From positions 62,001 through 126,000 of the forward strand of contig CAVXVA010000004.1 in NCBI GenBank assembly GCA_963765075.1: DNA of 64,000 nt, written 5' to 3'. Of this stretch, positions 52,329 to 61,120 are shown one piece after another (position 1 is the stretch's first letter; the number at the start of each line of letters is the position of its first letter). The notes beneath the pieces are model-generated. The model made no database searches. It saw only the letters and a list, made by a program, of their open reading frames with translations, and was not told the origin of the DNA. The stretch is from JAENVU01 sp963765075. GTDB lineage: Bacteria > Actinomycetota > Acidimicrobiia > IMCC26256 > JAENVU01. Position numbers and translations under genes: made by a program.

Positions 52329-55274
52329 TCAGCGGCCCAGCGCCTGGGCCCCGGACGATGAGCCGGACGCAGCCCGAGTCGTGGTGGTCGTCGACGGCGA
52401 GGTCTTGGCGCTGCTCTGTTCGGCGGCCCGGGCGTCCGCCAGCTTCGTCAGGATGTCGCCGAGCTCTTTCACCTTCGCCTGGAAGGCGCCGAGATCTTTG
52501 TCGTCCAACGCCCGCTGCGCGGCTGCGTAGGCCGCGTCGGCCTGGCGCAACAGGTCGTCAACGGCCGAGCCGCCGGTCGCGGGCGGTTCGGTCGGGCCAC
52601 CGGGCGTCGGCGCCGGCGTCGGCGTCGCACCGCCACGGAACTGATCGAACTTCAGCAGCGCGTTCTCGAGATTGGACCCGAACTTCGCCTCGCCCGCGTA
52701 CGACGCGATCACGAACCCGAACGTCGGTTGTCCGCCGTTGTCGGACTTCACGTAGATGGGTTGGATGTAGAGGAGCGAATCGTTGACCGGGATGATCTGG
52801 ATGCTGCCCTGCTCGATGGTCGAGCCGCGGTCTCCCAAGAGGGTGAACTGCGTCGAGATGGCCTTCGTGGTGTTGATGGTCCGGTCGACCTGCACCGGGC
52901 CCGGGACATTGAGACCGTCGGGCATCTCCAAGCTCTCAAGTCGCTGCTTGGCATCGGGATCTGCCCGCGCCACCATGAACGCCGACAGCCGGTTCTGGGC
53001 GTCTGACTTGGAGACCGGCACGAAGGGCCGCAGGATCAGAAACTCTTCCGCGGTCTCGCCGGGCAACTTGGTCAAGACATAGAGCGGGTCGACGCGAGCG
53101 GCGGCCGACGACGCGTTCTGGGGCCCGCTGTTCACGGCCGTCACCGCGGTGGGGTCGGTCGCGCCCGCCTGGCCGGGCTGGGCCGAGACCTCCCACTGCC
53201 CCGCGCCGGAGAAGAACGTGGTCGGGTTCAGCACGTGGTACTTCGTGTAGACGTCGGTCTGGTAGCGGAACAGGTCCTGGGGGTAGCGCAGATGCGCCTT
53301 CACATCCGGGGAGATCTTGGAGAAGTCGGTGAAGAGTTCGGGGAAGGCTGCGCGGTACGCCTTGATGATCGGGTCGGTCGGATCGACGACGTAGAAGGTG
53401 ACCGTCCCGTCGTAGGCATCGACGGTCGCCTTCACCGAGTTGCGGATGTAGTTGATGCTCTGCCCTGCGACCCCGCCTTCCCTGGGGGTGATGCTCTGGG
53501 AATACGGATAGTGGTCGCTCGTGGTGAAGCCGTCGAGCACCCAGATCAGGTGCCCGGTCGCGTTGTCGAGCACCGGGTACGGATCCCGATCGAAACTGAG
53601 GAACGGTGCCGCTGCCTCGACTGACGCCAGGATGTCGCGCCGGAAGATAATGCGGGTCTTGTCCTCGATCTGGCTCGAGATCAAGAGGTTCTGGTCACCG
53701 AATCGAAGGGCAAACGCGGCCCGCCGCAGCCACGACGACAGGCCGACACCCGCCGCGCCCTGGTAGCGCGTCGTCTGATCGCGACCCTGGCGGGCGAAGT
53801 CGAACTCTGCCTGCTTCGCGTTGACCAACGCGTAGTCGTCGAGTTGCTCGCCGAAGTACAGCTGTGGAGTCTTGAGGGTGAGCTCGCCGCGGCCGGGAAT
53901 GTCCTGGAGCAGGTAGTTCGGTTGCCCGCTCTGTTGATCCACCGAGTTCGCCGGCGACACCACCGCGCCGTACCCGTGGGTGTAGACGACATGACGGTTG
54001 ACCCAGCTCTGCGACGGCAGGTCGGCCGAGTTCAACTCACGCGCCGCGACCAAGACCTGGCGCAGCTGACCGTCGACCACGTAACGATCAGCGTCGGCGT
54101 TGTTGAACTTGTAATAGGTCTGCAGGCTCTGGAACTGCTGGAAGTTCGTCGAGATCACCGACGACTCCCACAAGCGAGCGTTCGAGATCGTCTGGCGGTT
54201 GTCTTCCAGGTCGGTCGCGGTCAGGTTGTTGCGGAAGTCGAACTGAGTCGACTTGATCCCGGCGAGGCCGAACGCCGCTCGCGTGGCCTTGATGTTGCGC
54301 GCGATGTAGGGCTTCTCCTTCGCCAACTCGTTCGGCTGGACGGCGAACTGTTGGTACGCGGCCGGGACGATCGTCCCGATCACGAGCGCCACGAACCCCC
54401 AAAGCCCGACCGCGATCACCGGGAGCACCCAACCCCGACGCCAGATGTTCCAGACGAACAACCCTGCGGCGACGACGGAGATCACCATGAGCAGATTGAG
54501 TGCCGGTAGCTGGGCCGCGACATCGGTCTTGCTTGCTCCCTCGACGACACCCCGGCTGGAGAAGTTCAGCTCGTAGCGCTCGAGGTAGTACTGCGCGGTC
54601 TTGACCAATGCCATGAGACCGAGGATCACCGAGAGGTGGGCCTTCACTTGGGGCGTGACTCGCTGGAACGGGGTCTGGAGTCGGATACCGCCGTTGAGAT
54701 AGTGCGCGATCGCCGTCACGATCAGCACAATGATCAATCCCGCGAACAGCCAGTCGAACAAGAACGTCAGGAACGGCAGGCGGAAGACGAAGAAGCCGAC
54801 GTCGAGATGGAACTGCGGGTCCTTGACGCCAAAGTCTTGGGCGTTGGTGAACAGAATCCACCGCTGCCACTCACCGGCAACGCTGCCCCCGGCGAGCAGG
54901 GCGAAAATCGCGGACACGACGATCCGTAGGCGACCCGCGTAGGGGCCGACCGTCGACTGGTACCGCGCCAGCATCTCGTCCTCGGGCCCGAGCCCTCGTG
55001 CCTTCGGCGCGAGTCGGTCCGCGATTGTGAGGCTCAGGAACATGATGACGAAGAACAGCGCGGTGAACGCGGCGGCGGGCGCGAAACGGGCCCACAACAG
55101 CCCGCGCCAGGTCGGGCCGAAGCCGATGGAGTCGAACCAGAGGTAGTCGGTGTAGAAGCCGGCCAACCATCGGGCCGAGAGGAACAGCCCCATCACGATC
55201 GCGACCACCACGATCATCCACGGGCGGAACCGAAAGCGGCTGGAGGAACGACGCTGAACCGGGGGGACGCGCAT
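52329..55274 (-). CDS. UPF0182 family membrane protein
   Basis: The 981-residue protein fits UPF0182. About seven membrane helices occupy the first 330 residues (FRFRPWMIVVVAIVMGLFLS, FYTDYLWFDSIGF). A large extracytoplasmic domain follows, with ARNIKATRAAFGLAGI, VYTHGYGAVVSPANSV, PQLYFGEQL and SRFLSFDRDPY-like FLSFDRDPYPVLDNATGHLI. An acidic, Ala/Pro-rich tail follows after residue 900. The function is unknown. ATG 55274 lies 7 bases after TAGGCT. It converges with nothing: the suf operon promoter is upstream of its stop on the same strand. Confidence 0.93.
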   Translation of the reverse strand: MRVPPVQRRSSSRFRFRPWMIVVVAIVMGLFLSARWLAGFYTDYLWFDSIGFGPTWRGLLWARFAPAAAFTALFFVIMFLSLTIADRLAPKARGLGPEDEMLARYQSTVGPYAGRLRIVVSAIFALLAGGSVAGEWQRWILFTNAQDFGVKDPQFHLDVGFFVFRLPFLTFLFDWLFAGLIIVLIVTAIAHYLNGGIRLQTPFQRVTPQVKAHLSVILGLMALVKTAQYYLERYELNFSSRGVVEGASKTDVAAQLPALNLLMVISVVAAGLFVWNIWRRGWVLPVIAVGLWGFVALVIGTIVPAAYQQFAVQPNELAKEKPYIARNIKATRAAFGLAGIKSTQFDFRNNLTATDLEDNRQTISNARLWESSVISTNFQQFQSLQTYYKFNNADADRYVVDGQLRQVLVAARELNSADLPSQSWVNRHVVYTHGYGAVVSPANSVDQQSGQPNYLLQDIPGRGELTLKTPQLYFGEQLDDYALVNAKQAEFDFARQGRDQTTRYQGAAGVGLSSWLRRAAFALRFGDQNLLISSQIEDKTRIIFRRDILASVEAAAPFLSFDRDPYPVLDNATGHLIWVLDGFTTSDHYPYSQSITPREGGVAGQSINYIRNSVKATVDAYDGTVTFYVVDPTDPIIKAYRAAFPELFTDFSKISPDVKAHLRYPQDLFRYQTDVYTKYHVLNPTTFFSGAGQWEVSAQPGQAGATDPTAVTAVNSGPQNASSAAARVDPLYVLTKLPGETAEEFLILRPFVPVSKSDAQNRLSAFMVARADPDAKQRLESLEMPDGLNVPGPVQVDRTINTTKAISTQFTLLGDRGSTIEQGSIQIIPVNDSLLYIQPIYVKSDNGGQPTFGFVIASYAGEAKFGSNLENALLKFDQFRGGATPTPAPTPGGPTEPPATGGSAVDDLLRQADAAYAAAQRALDDKDLGAFQAKVKELGDILTKLADARAAEQSSAKTSPSTTTTTRAASGSSSGAQALGR

Positions 55275-55281
55275 TCGGTCG

Positions 55282-55287
55282 AGCCTA
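55282..55287 (-). promoter_or_regulatory. -10 box TAGGCT of the UPF0182 gene (leaderless)
   Basis: TAGGCT on the minus strand, 7 bases, ATG 55274. Confidence 0.6.
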
Positions 55288-55364
55288 GATGCGGGGTACC
55301 CACTCCGAGGGAGCGGGCCGCGAATTGGCGGCCGCGGCCTCTGGGGTCGCGCGTGACCGACGGA

Positions 55365-57183
55365 TCAGGCGACGACCGGAATCAACAGACATCGACAGCC
55401 CGGGTGCGCCGGCGGATGGGGTTGGCCGGTCGGAAAATCCTGACCGCGCACGGTGGGTTCGAGCGCGTTGTCGTCGCAATCCGGACAGGTTCCCTCGACC
55501 GCCGCCACCCAGCGCAGCGTTGCGCCCTTGGGCGTCGACTCGTACACACCGAGTGCCCAGGCCGCGGCAAGGGTGTCGCCGACAACGGCATCCAGTTCCT
55601 GGCCTTTGAACTCGCGATACCGGGCACCCAGACGCTGCGTGACGGCGGACTCGTCGTCTCCCGCCGCATCGATCGCCTCGATCAGCCGAGGATGCAGCCG
55701 CTCGACCATGGCCGCCGCCAGACCGTCGACCATCGATGGCGGGGCGGTTCGGACTGATCGGCTGCCGGCGACCGTCGCGCCGCCCGCGAACGCGGCGTCG
55801 ACCGGTCCGCGCATCGCCGCCGCGAGCGCGCGGGTCTGTTCGTCGCGGCTCGGCAGCAAATCAGCAGCCGAGAGCCGGCCCTTGACGGTGCGCAGCCGAT
55901 CGAGCACGTTGTTCTGTTCGTCTTGCATCGCCCGCTTCACTTTGCGGCCGAGCTCACGCTGGAGCGGATCCAGAACCTGGTCCCGTTCGGCCCGGGCGGC
56001 GTCGTCCGACCAGTCGCCGGCGGCCGGTTCGCCCGCCGCATCCCGAGCATCGCCGGCCGAGTTCACGCGCCACCGGCTCGGGCTCGGGGGCGGGCTCGGG
56101 CTCGGGCTCGGGCTCCGGCTCGGGCTCGGGGGCGTCGGAACTGATCGTGGCCGCAGCCTCCGCGACGAGATCGATGTGCGTTTCCGCTGCAATGTCCGAT
56201 TCCGGCGCGGGCTCGGGCGCGGGTGCAGGCACCGGTTCGGCGGCCGGGGCACTCTGGGACCGCAGGCGGGCGAACAGCGCCTCGACCTCGACGGACGGAG
56301 TGCCGGACTCACCGCTCAGCTCGCCCGCAAGTGCCGCGAGTTCGCCGTCGACGGGCGGCACCTCGGCCGGGGGCGGCGGACCGGACAGCTCGTCGGCGGC
56401 CCGGGCCTCGACCTGGACCAATGCCTCGGTCGCGTCGCCCATCGTGCGCTTGACCACTCGATACGCATCGAGCAGACGATCCCGGCCGGCGCGCAGCTCG
56501 TCGATCTGGGCCTGCAACAACAACCGCCGCCGGCCGAGGTCGGCAAGGATCCGTTCCCGTACCGAGCGCGCTTCGTTGACCAGATCGCGTCCGGCGACCT
56601 TGGCCGCCTCGATCTCGGCTTCGGCCTCGGCCATCGATTGCTCGCGGGCCGCGGTCAACTCGGCCGCGGTCGAACTTCGCAGCGTCGCGACCTCTTCCTC
56701 CGCCGATGTCCGCAACTCCGACGCGTACTCAGTGGCTTCCGACTCGCGCGCGGCCGCAGCCGTCTGGGCGGCATCGCGCATCGCCGCCGCGTCGGCATCG
56801 GCTTCCGCCCGCAGGGCGGCGGCGGCCGCTTCTGCGTCGGCGACCGTTTCTGCAGCGCGCTCCTCCGCCCGACTCCGGATCTCTTCCGCCGATGCTTGCG
56901 CCGACCGCAGGACGCGGGCGGTCTCCTCACCCAACGCGTCGAGCAACCTGTCCTCGGTGACGAGCGGCGGGTCCGCGACCTGGCGGCGGAGTTCCTCCAC
57001 CTGTTCGGTCAGTTCGTCTTCTCGGGCCCGGGCGATATCGATTTCGGCGGCAACCCGCTTGAGGAAATTGCGGACATCGACCTCGGAGATCCCGCGGAAT
57101 GCCGCCGCGAATCCGCGCGTCGAGATCTCCTCCGACGTGAGTCGCGGGGCACTGGCCGCCGCGCGACGGTGGACATCAGCCAC
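55365..57183 (-). CDS. DivIVA-domain coiled-coil protein with C-terminal Cys/His motif, frameshifted
   Basis: GTG 57183, after GAGGAG, opens a DivIVA-like domain (RLTSEEISTRGFAAAFRGIS, DVRNFLKRVAAEIDIA). About 200 residues of Ala/Glu coiled coil and a Glu-Pro repeat follow. As read, this frame ends at 55954. The sense continues in a second frame (NSAGDARDAAGEPAAGDWSD, KVKRAMQDEQNNVLDRLRTV) to a stop at 55365, giving about 605 residues if one extra base near 56050-56078 is removed. The C-terminus has GTCPDCDDNAL and AHPGCRCLLIPV, a Cys/His arrangement like that of phage SPP1 gp7/Mu F head proteins. DivIVA proteins mark poles and septa; the role of the tail is unknown. Confidence 0.75.
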
Positions 57184-57311
57184 AGGTTCTCCTCGGTGGA
57201 ATCACGGCGCACCATGGTATTGGCGAACCGCAGGGCGACGGAGGACTGCCGAGGAACTTTTCCCGGCCGCGACCCACGTGCCGTCCCGCAGTGCGGCCGC
57301 AGGCCTGAAGA

Positions 57312-58440
57312 TCAAGGACGGTTGGCGGCGGCCGGAATCTTGGCACCGCCGTTGCGGTGCAGGACTCGGAGCGCGTCGTCGAGCGTCCGGACTCCGACCA
57401 CCTTCATGGCGCCGGCTTTGGCACGGGCCGCGCGCACTTCGGTCGCCGGGACGATCATCAGGCGCGCGCCCGACTCGCGTGCGGCGACGGCTTTCTGGGG
57501 CACCCCGCCGACCTCACCGACTCGGCCGGACCCGTCGATCTCACCGGTCACGGCGATCTTGCCGCCGCCGGTCAGGTCGCCGGGCGTGAGGTCGTCGATG
57601 ATGGTCAGGGCGAAGGCGAGGCCGCCCGACGGCCCGCTCACATCGCCGGCGTCGATCGAGACCCGGAAGGGGAAGGTGACTTTCAGGTCTTCGGTGCCGG
57701 CTCCGATCCCGAAGAAGGGTTTCCCCGAGAGCTCCCCGACGTCGCGGCCTCGCTCGTCACCGTGAACTCCTTGGTGGAGTCGTCCCGCTTGACGGCCACT
57801 GAAAACTGGGTCCCCACGGGCTCGGGCTGCACGATCTGTCCGACCTGATCGCGAGTCGAAATCGGTCGCCCGTCGATCCCGATGATGACATCGCCGGCCC
57901 GCAATCCCGCGCGGTCGGCCGGCGAGTCCGCCAGCACCTGGAGGACCCGTGCCCCCTTGCCCGACACCTCGATGTCGTATCCCAAGCGGGTAAGCGCGGC
58001 TTCCTTGGCCGCAAGTTGTGACTCGCTCATCATCTGGACGCTGGCCCGGTCGACCCGGCCACGGGGCGCGTTGCCGAGATACTGCTTCTCGCCGATGACT
58101 TTGGAGTCGTCATCCCAACTCGCCTCGAGAAACCGCCACACGTTGGGACGGCCGTTGCTGACCCGCACGGTGAGGAGCAACACCTCCCCATCGTGGTCGT
58201 AGGTCTTGGTGCCCGCGATCTTGACCAGGCCCTCGATCGGGGTGGCGTCGCCTGGCGAGAAGATGACGTACGGAAGCTTGACCCACATGCCCGCGATGCC
58301 GACGACCGCAATGACGATCGCGGCAATGACAACGATCCGTAGCCCGATGGAGCGCGGACGCGCGGGAGGACCCGTGGATTCGATGTTCAGGTCGGGGGCG
58401 CGCCGGCCGCACGCGCCGGAGTTTCGGCAGAGGAGTCCAT
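57312..58440 (-). CDS. YlbL-type PDZ/Lon-like serine protease, frameshifted twice
   Basis: Three segments in different frames make one actinobacterial PDZ/Lon protein. ATG 58440 gives MDSSAETPARAAGAPP. A missing C in the C5 run (58394-58398) then leads to DLNIESTGPPARPRSIGLRI, a membrane helix, KLPYVIFSPGDATPIEG and a PDZ domain (LADSPADRAGLRAGDVIIGI). A missing G at 57743 leads to DVGELSGKPFFGIGAG and the Lon-like domain with GDVSGPSGGLAFAL (catalytic Ser) and GGVPQKAVAARESGA (catalytic Lys). Adding one base at each site gives 376 residues, the normal size. Catalytic residues are intact, so an active membrane protease is expected once repaired. Confidence 0.82.
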
Positions 58441-58500
58441 CAGCGGGGTTCAGCCTGCCATGCGCACGCCCTCCGACCGGGGCACGCGCTCACGGGGTTC

Positions 58501-59217
58501 TCAGTCCCCCGGGCGAGGTCGGGACGTGAGTGCAGCGCGGACCACCAGTCGCTGGGCCGAACTCCCGATCGGGTGACACGTGAAAATGGTGAGTGTCCGA
58601 CCGGCGTGCTGATCCACGATCCAGAGCGCGGTGGACGGGACAACCTCGACGCCCGTCACCGAGTAGCGATACGTGCCGGTCGCGTCCGAGAGCACGATCG
58701 TGTCACCGGCGGCCAGCTCGCCGTTGCGGAGAAACGGCGCCGTGTGGATGCTGCGGTGACCCGCGAGGACGAGGTTCCCCCAGCCGCCGATCTCGGCCGT
58801 TCCCGGCCAATGGGCGGGACCGTGGTCGATGACCACCTGTTCGACCCCTTCCCGGATGGCCTCGTCGACGCCGGTCTTCGGAATCTGGATACGACCGATC
58901 TCGACCAGTTCGCGAGGTGCCGACGGGTTGGGCAACGCGGCCGGCACCGGGAGTGGCGGGGGTGGCGGCGGGTGGGCGATCTCCCACGCCGCGGCCGCGA
59001 GACCGGCATCGGCCGAAGGGACCACCGCACGGGCCAGGGTCGGGGCAACCGGAAGGACCGACTCGCGGGCGGCCGCCCGACGCACCGACAACGTCGACCC
59101 CGACTCAGGGGTGGTCGTCGCGGCGATCGCCACGGTGACCGTGCACGCCAGCGCCACGGCCGTGGCCGCGAGGGCGATCCGACGCCGCGCGCGGCGCAGC
59201 GATCCAGCCATTCCCAT
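58501..59217 (-). CDS. Class E sortase
   Basis: The 238-residue protein has an N-terminal membrane segment (IALAATAVALACTVTVAIAA), a Pro-rich linker (PPPPPPLPVP) and the sortase barrel. The catalytic residues are His in LVLAGHRSIHTAPF, Cys in LTIFTCHPIGSS and Arg in SSAQRLVV. TAEIGGWGNLVLAGH is a class E pattern. It would anchor LAxTG-like proteins to the wall; no substrate was noticed in the window. ATG 59217 or 59211 may be used; no clear Shine-Dalgarno or -10 box was found. Confidence 0.88.
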   Translation of the reverse strand: MGMAGSLRRARRRIALAATAVALACTVTVAIAATTTPESGSTLSVRRAAARESVLPVAPTLARAVVPSADAGLAAAAWEIAHPPPPPPLPVPAALPNPSAPRELVEIGRIQIPKTGVDEAIREGVEQVVIDHGPAHWPGTAEIGGWGNLVLAGHRSIHTAPFLRNGELAAGDTIVLSDATGTYRYSVTGVEVVPSTALWIVDQHAGRTLTIFTCHPIGSSAQRLVVRAALTSRPRPGD

Positions 59218-59250
59218 GCTCTCGGCATCGGCACACCCCGGAGCGACCTG

Positions 59251-59256
59251 TAGCGT
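59251..59256 (+). promoter_or_regulatory. -10 box TAGCGT of the HEAT-repeat gene (leaderless, ATT start)
   Basis: TAGCGT, 8 bases, ATT 59265. Identical hexamer and spacing precede the ATG of the gene at 38211. Confidence 0.55.
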
Positions 59257-59264
59257 CGGCTCCC

Positions 59265-59969
59265 ATTACCTCCGAAAACACTCCGGACCCTGGCGCTGAT
59301 GCGACCGCCCACCCGGCTCCTGCGGTGGCAGCGCGATACGCCGCGACCGGTCGGGCCCACACGACCGACGAGATCGGGATCGACGAACTCGTCGGCGCGG
59401 TGCGCGGTGCCGATGACGCGCGGGTGCGCGTCGCCGCGCTCGGTGCCGTCCTGCGGACCGCGTCGATCGAGACGGCCCGAGACACCTGGGAAGACGCTGC
59501 CCACGACCGTGACCCCGCAGTCCGGCGACGCGCCGCCGAACTCGCGCCCGCGGTGGTCCCGGCGGCGCCGGACTTGCTGACGCTCGTAGCGGATACCGAT
59601 CAGCTCGTCGCCGAAGCGGCCTGCTTCGCCGCGGGCGAAATCGAATGGTCGGACCCCGACCGGCGCACCGTGGTGGAGACGCTCGTGCAGGCCGCGGGCC
59701 ACGACGACGCGCTCATTCGGGAGTCGGCCGTTGCCGCCTTGGGGTCACTCGGCGATCCGGGCGGACTCGACGCGATTCTCGCGGCGTGTTCGGACCGGCC
59801 GTCCGTGCGCCGCCGGGCGATCCTCGCGTTGGCACCGTTCGATGATCCGCGGGTGGATGCCGCGATCGAAACCGCTCGCCACGACACCGACTGGCAGACC
59901 CGCCAAGCCGGTGAAGATCTGTCACCGGTCGCAGAACTCGACGAGGTCAGTGACGAGGGCCGTGCATGA
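59265..59969 (+). CDS. HEAT-repeat protein, apparently starting at an ATT codon
   Basis: The protein (234 residues from ATT 59265, 214 from the alternative GTG 59325) is made of HEAT/PBS-lyase-type helical repeats: DARVRVAALGAVLR, DPAVRRRAAELAPAVV, DALIRESAVAALGSLGDPGG and RPSVRRRAILALAPFDDPRV. Such repeats bind other proteins; no catalytic motif is seen. The segment ITSENTPDPGADATAHPAPA precedes the GTG and is in frame with a leaderless-type -10 box, which favours ATT 59265. The last 23 bases overlap the convergent mreB-like gene. Confidence 0.7.
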   Translation: MTSENTPDPGADATAHPAPAVAARYAATGRAHTTDEIGIDELVGAVRGADDARVRVAALGAVLRTASIETARDTWEDAAHDRDPAVRRRAAELAPAVVPAAPDLLTLVADTDQLVAEAACFAAGEIEWSDPDRRTVVETLVQAAGHDDALIRESAVAALGSLGDPGGLDAILAACSDRPSVRRRAILALAPFDDPRVDAAIETARHDTDWQTRQAGEDLSPVAELDEVSDEGRA

Positions 59970-60954
59970 GCATGTCTTCGACCTGATCGAAGATCTCCAC
60001 GCACCGACCGGCACCGAGCACCACGCATTCCAGCGGTGCGTCGACCAAGTGCACCGGCAACTTCGTCTCCTGCGCGATGCGCAGGTCGAGTCCGCGCAGC
60101 ATCCCGCCGCCACCCACGAGATGGATGCCATGGAGGATGAGGTCGTGGGCCAACTCGGGCGGTGTCTGCGCGAGGGCAGCGATCACCGCGTCGCAGATCG
60201 CCCGCACCTGCTCCTCGATCGCGGCGCGCACTTCCTCGGGCGTGAGGATCACCGTCTTCGGGAGACCGCTCATGAGGTCACGGCCCCGGACTTCGGCTTT
60301 GTACTCGTCGGGGGTCGGGAACGCACTGCCGATGGCGAGTTTGATCTCCTCGGCGGTGCGCTCCCCGATCGCGATGCCGTATTCGCGCCGCACGTACGCC
60401 TGGATCGCGGCGTCGATGTCGAACGAGCCGACTCGGACCGCCTCCAGCGCAACCACACCGCGCAGTGAGATGACCGCGACTTCGGTCGTGCCGCCGCCGA
60501 TGTCGACGACCATGTTGCCGAGGGGTTCGTGGATCGGGAGCCCCGCGCCCACCGCCGCCGCCATCGGCTGCTCCAGCAAGTACGTCGACGCGGCGCCGGC
60601 GAGGCGGGCAGCTTCCAACACCGCCCGCTGTTCGACGTGGGTGATCGCCGACGGAACACAAATCAGCACGCGCGCCCGAGACAGTCGTGACACACCGGCT
60701 CGCTGGAACAGCAGCCGGATCATGCGCTGCGTGATTTCGTAATCGGTGATGGCACCGCCGCGCAGCGGCCGGACCGCGACGATGTAGCCCGGCGTCCGGC
60801 CGATCATCTGCCACGCCTCGTGGCCCATCGCCAGAACGTCGTTCGACCGGCTGTTGAGCGCGATCACGGTCGGTTCATTGAGGATGATCCCTTGTCCCCG
60901 CGCGTAGACCAGCGTGTTCGCGGTGCCGAGATCGATTGCCAGGTCCCTAGCCAG
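59947..60954 (-). CDS. mreB: MreB-like actin homologue
   Basis: The 335-residue protein has the actin-fold motifs: LAIDLGTANTLVYARGQGI (phosphate 1), VVDIGGGTTEVAVISLRGVV (phosphate 2) and GIHLVGGGGMLRGLDLRIAQ (adenosine). MreB organises wall synthesis under the membrane. The usual N-terminus MARDLAIDLG corresponds to LARDLAIDLG starting with CTG at 60954. GAGG lies 8 bases upstream and the CTG overlaps the stop of the small gene before it (CTGGCTAG). TTG 60993 is the nearest standard start, but its Shine-Dalgarno is only 3 bases away. Confidence 0.9.
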   Translation of the reverse strand: MARDLAIDLGTANTLVYARGQGIILNEPTVIALNSRSNDVLAMGHEAWQMIGRTPGYIVAVRPLRGGAITDYEITQRMIRLLFQRAGVSRLSRARVLICVPSAITHVEQRAVLEAARLAGAASTYLLEQPMAAAVGAGLPIHEPLGNMVVDIGGGTTEVAVISLRGVVALEAVRVGSFDIDAAIQAYVRREYGIAIGERTAEEIKLAIGSAFPTPDEYKAEVRGRDLMSGLPKTVILTPEEVRAAIEEQVRAICDAVIAALAQTPPELAHDLILHGIHLVGGGGMLRGLDLRIAQETKLPVHLVDAPLECVVLGAGRCVEIFDQVEDMLMHGPRH

Positions 60955-61117
60955 CGCGCCGACCTCGTGTCCGGGGCGGCGCGTCGGGCGCAAGCGCCTC
61001 TCGCCGCGCGGCGAAGTCGTCGATCGAGGCGTTCAGGCCGCTCGGGCCGCGGTGGCGCACCATCACGATGGTGACGCCGATGACAATCAAACCCAACGCT
61101 AGGGCCAAGAACTCCAC
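60947..61117 (-). CDS. Small single-helix membrane protein between moaE and mreB
   Basis: GTG 61117, 7 bases after CGGAG, opens a 56-codon frame. It begins with a hydrophobic helix (FLALALGLIVIGVTIVMV) and then a charged tail (RHRGPSGLNASIDDFAARRE, ending PPRTRGRRAG). Its stop TAG overlaps the start of mreB. Conserved position, Shine-Dalgarno and a clear helix make it a probable real gene, perhaps a membrane partner of the MreB-like protein; that role is inference. Confidence 0.65.
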   Translation of the reverse strand: MEFLALALGLIVIGVTIVMVRHRGPSGLNASIDDFAARREALAPDAPPRTRGRRAG

Positions 61118-61120
61118 TGA

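Noticed and set aside
14743..58440. Programmed ribosomal frameshifting at the broken genes
   Set aside because: The sites share no slippery heptamer, direction differs between genes, and one lies in a plain C5 homopolymer.
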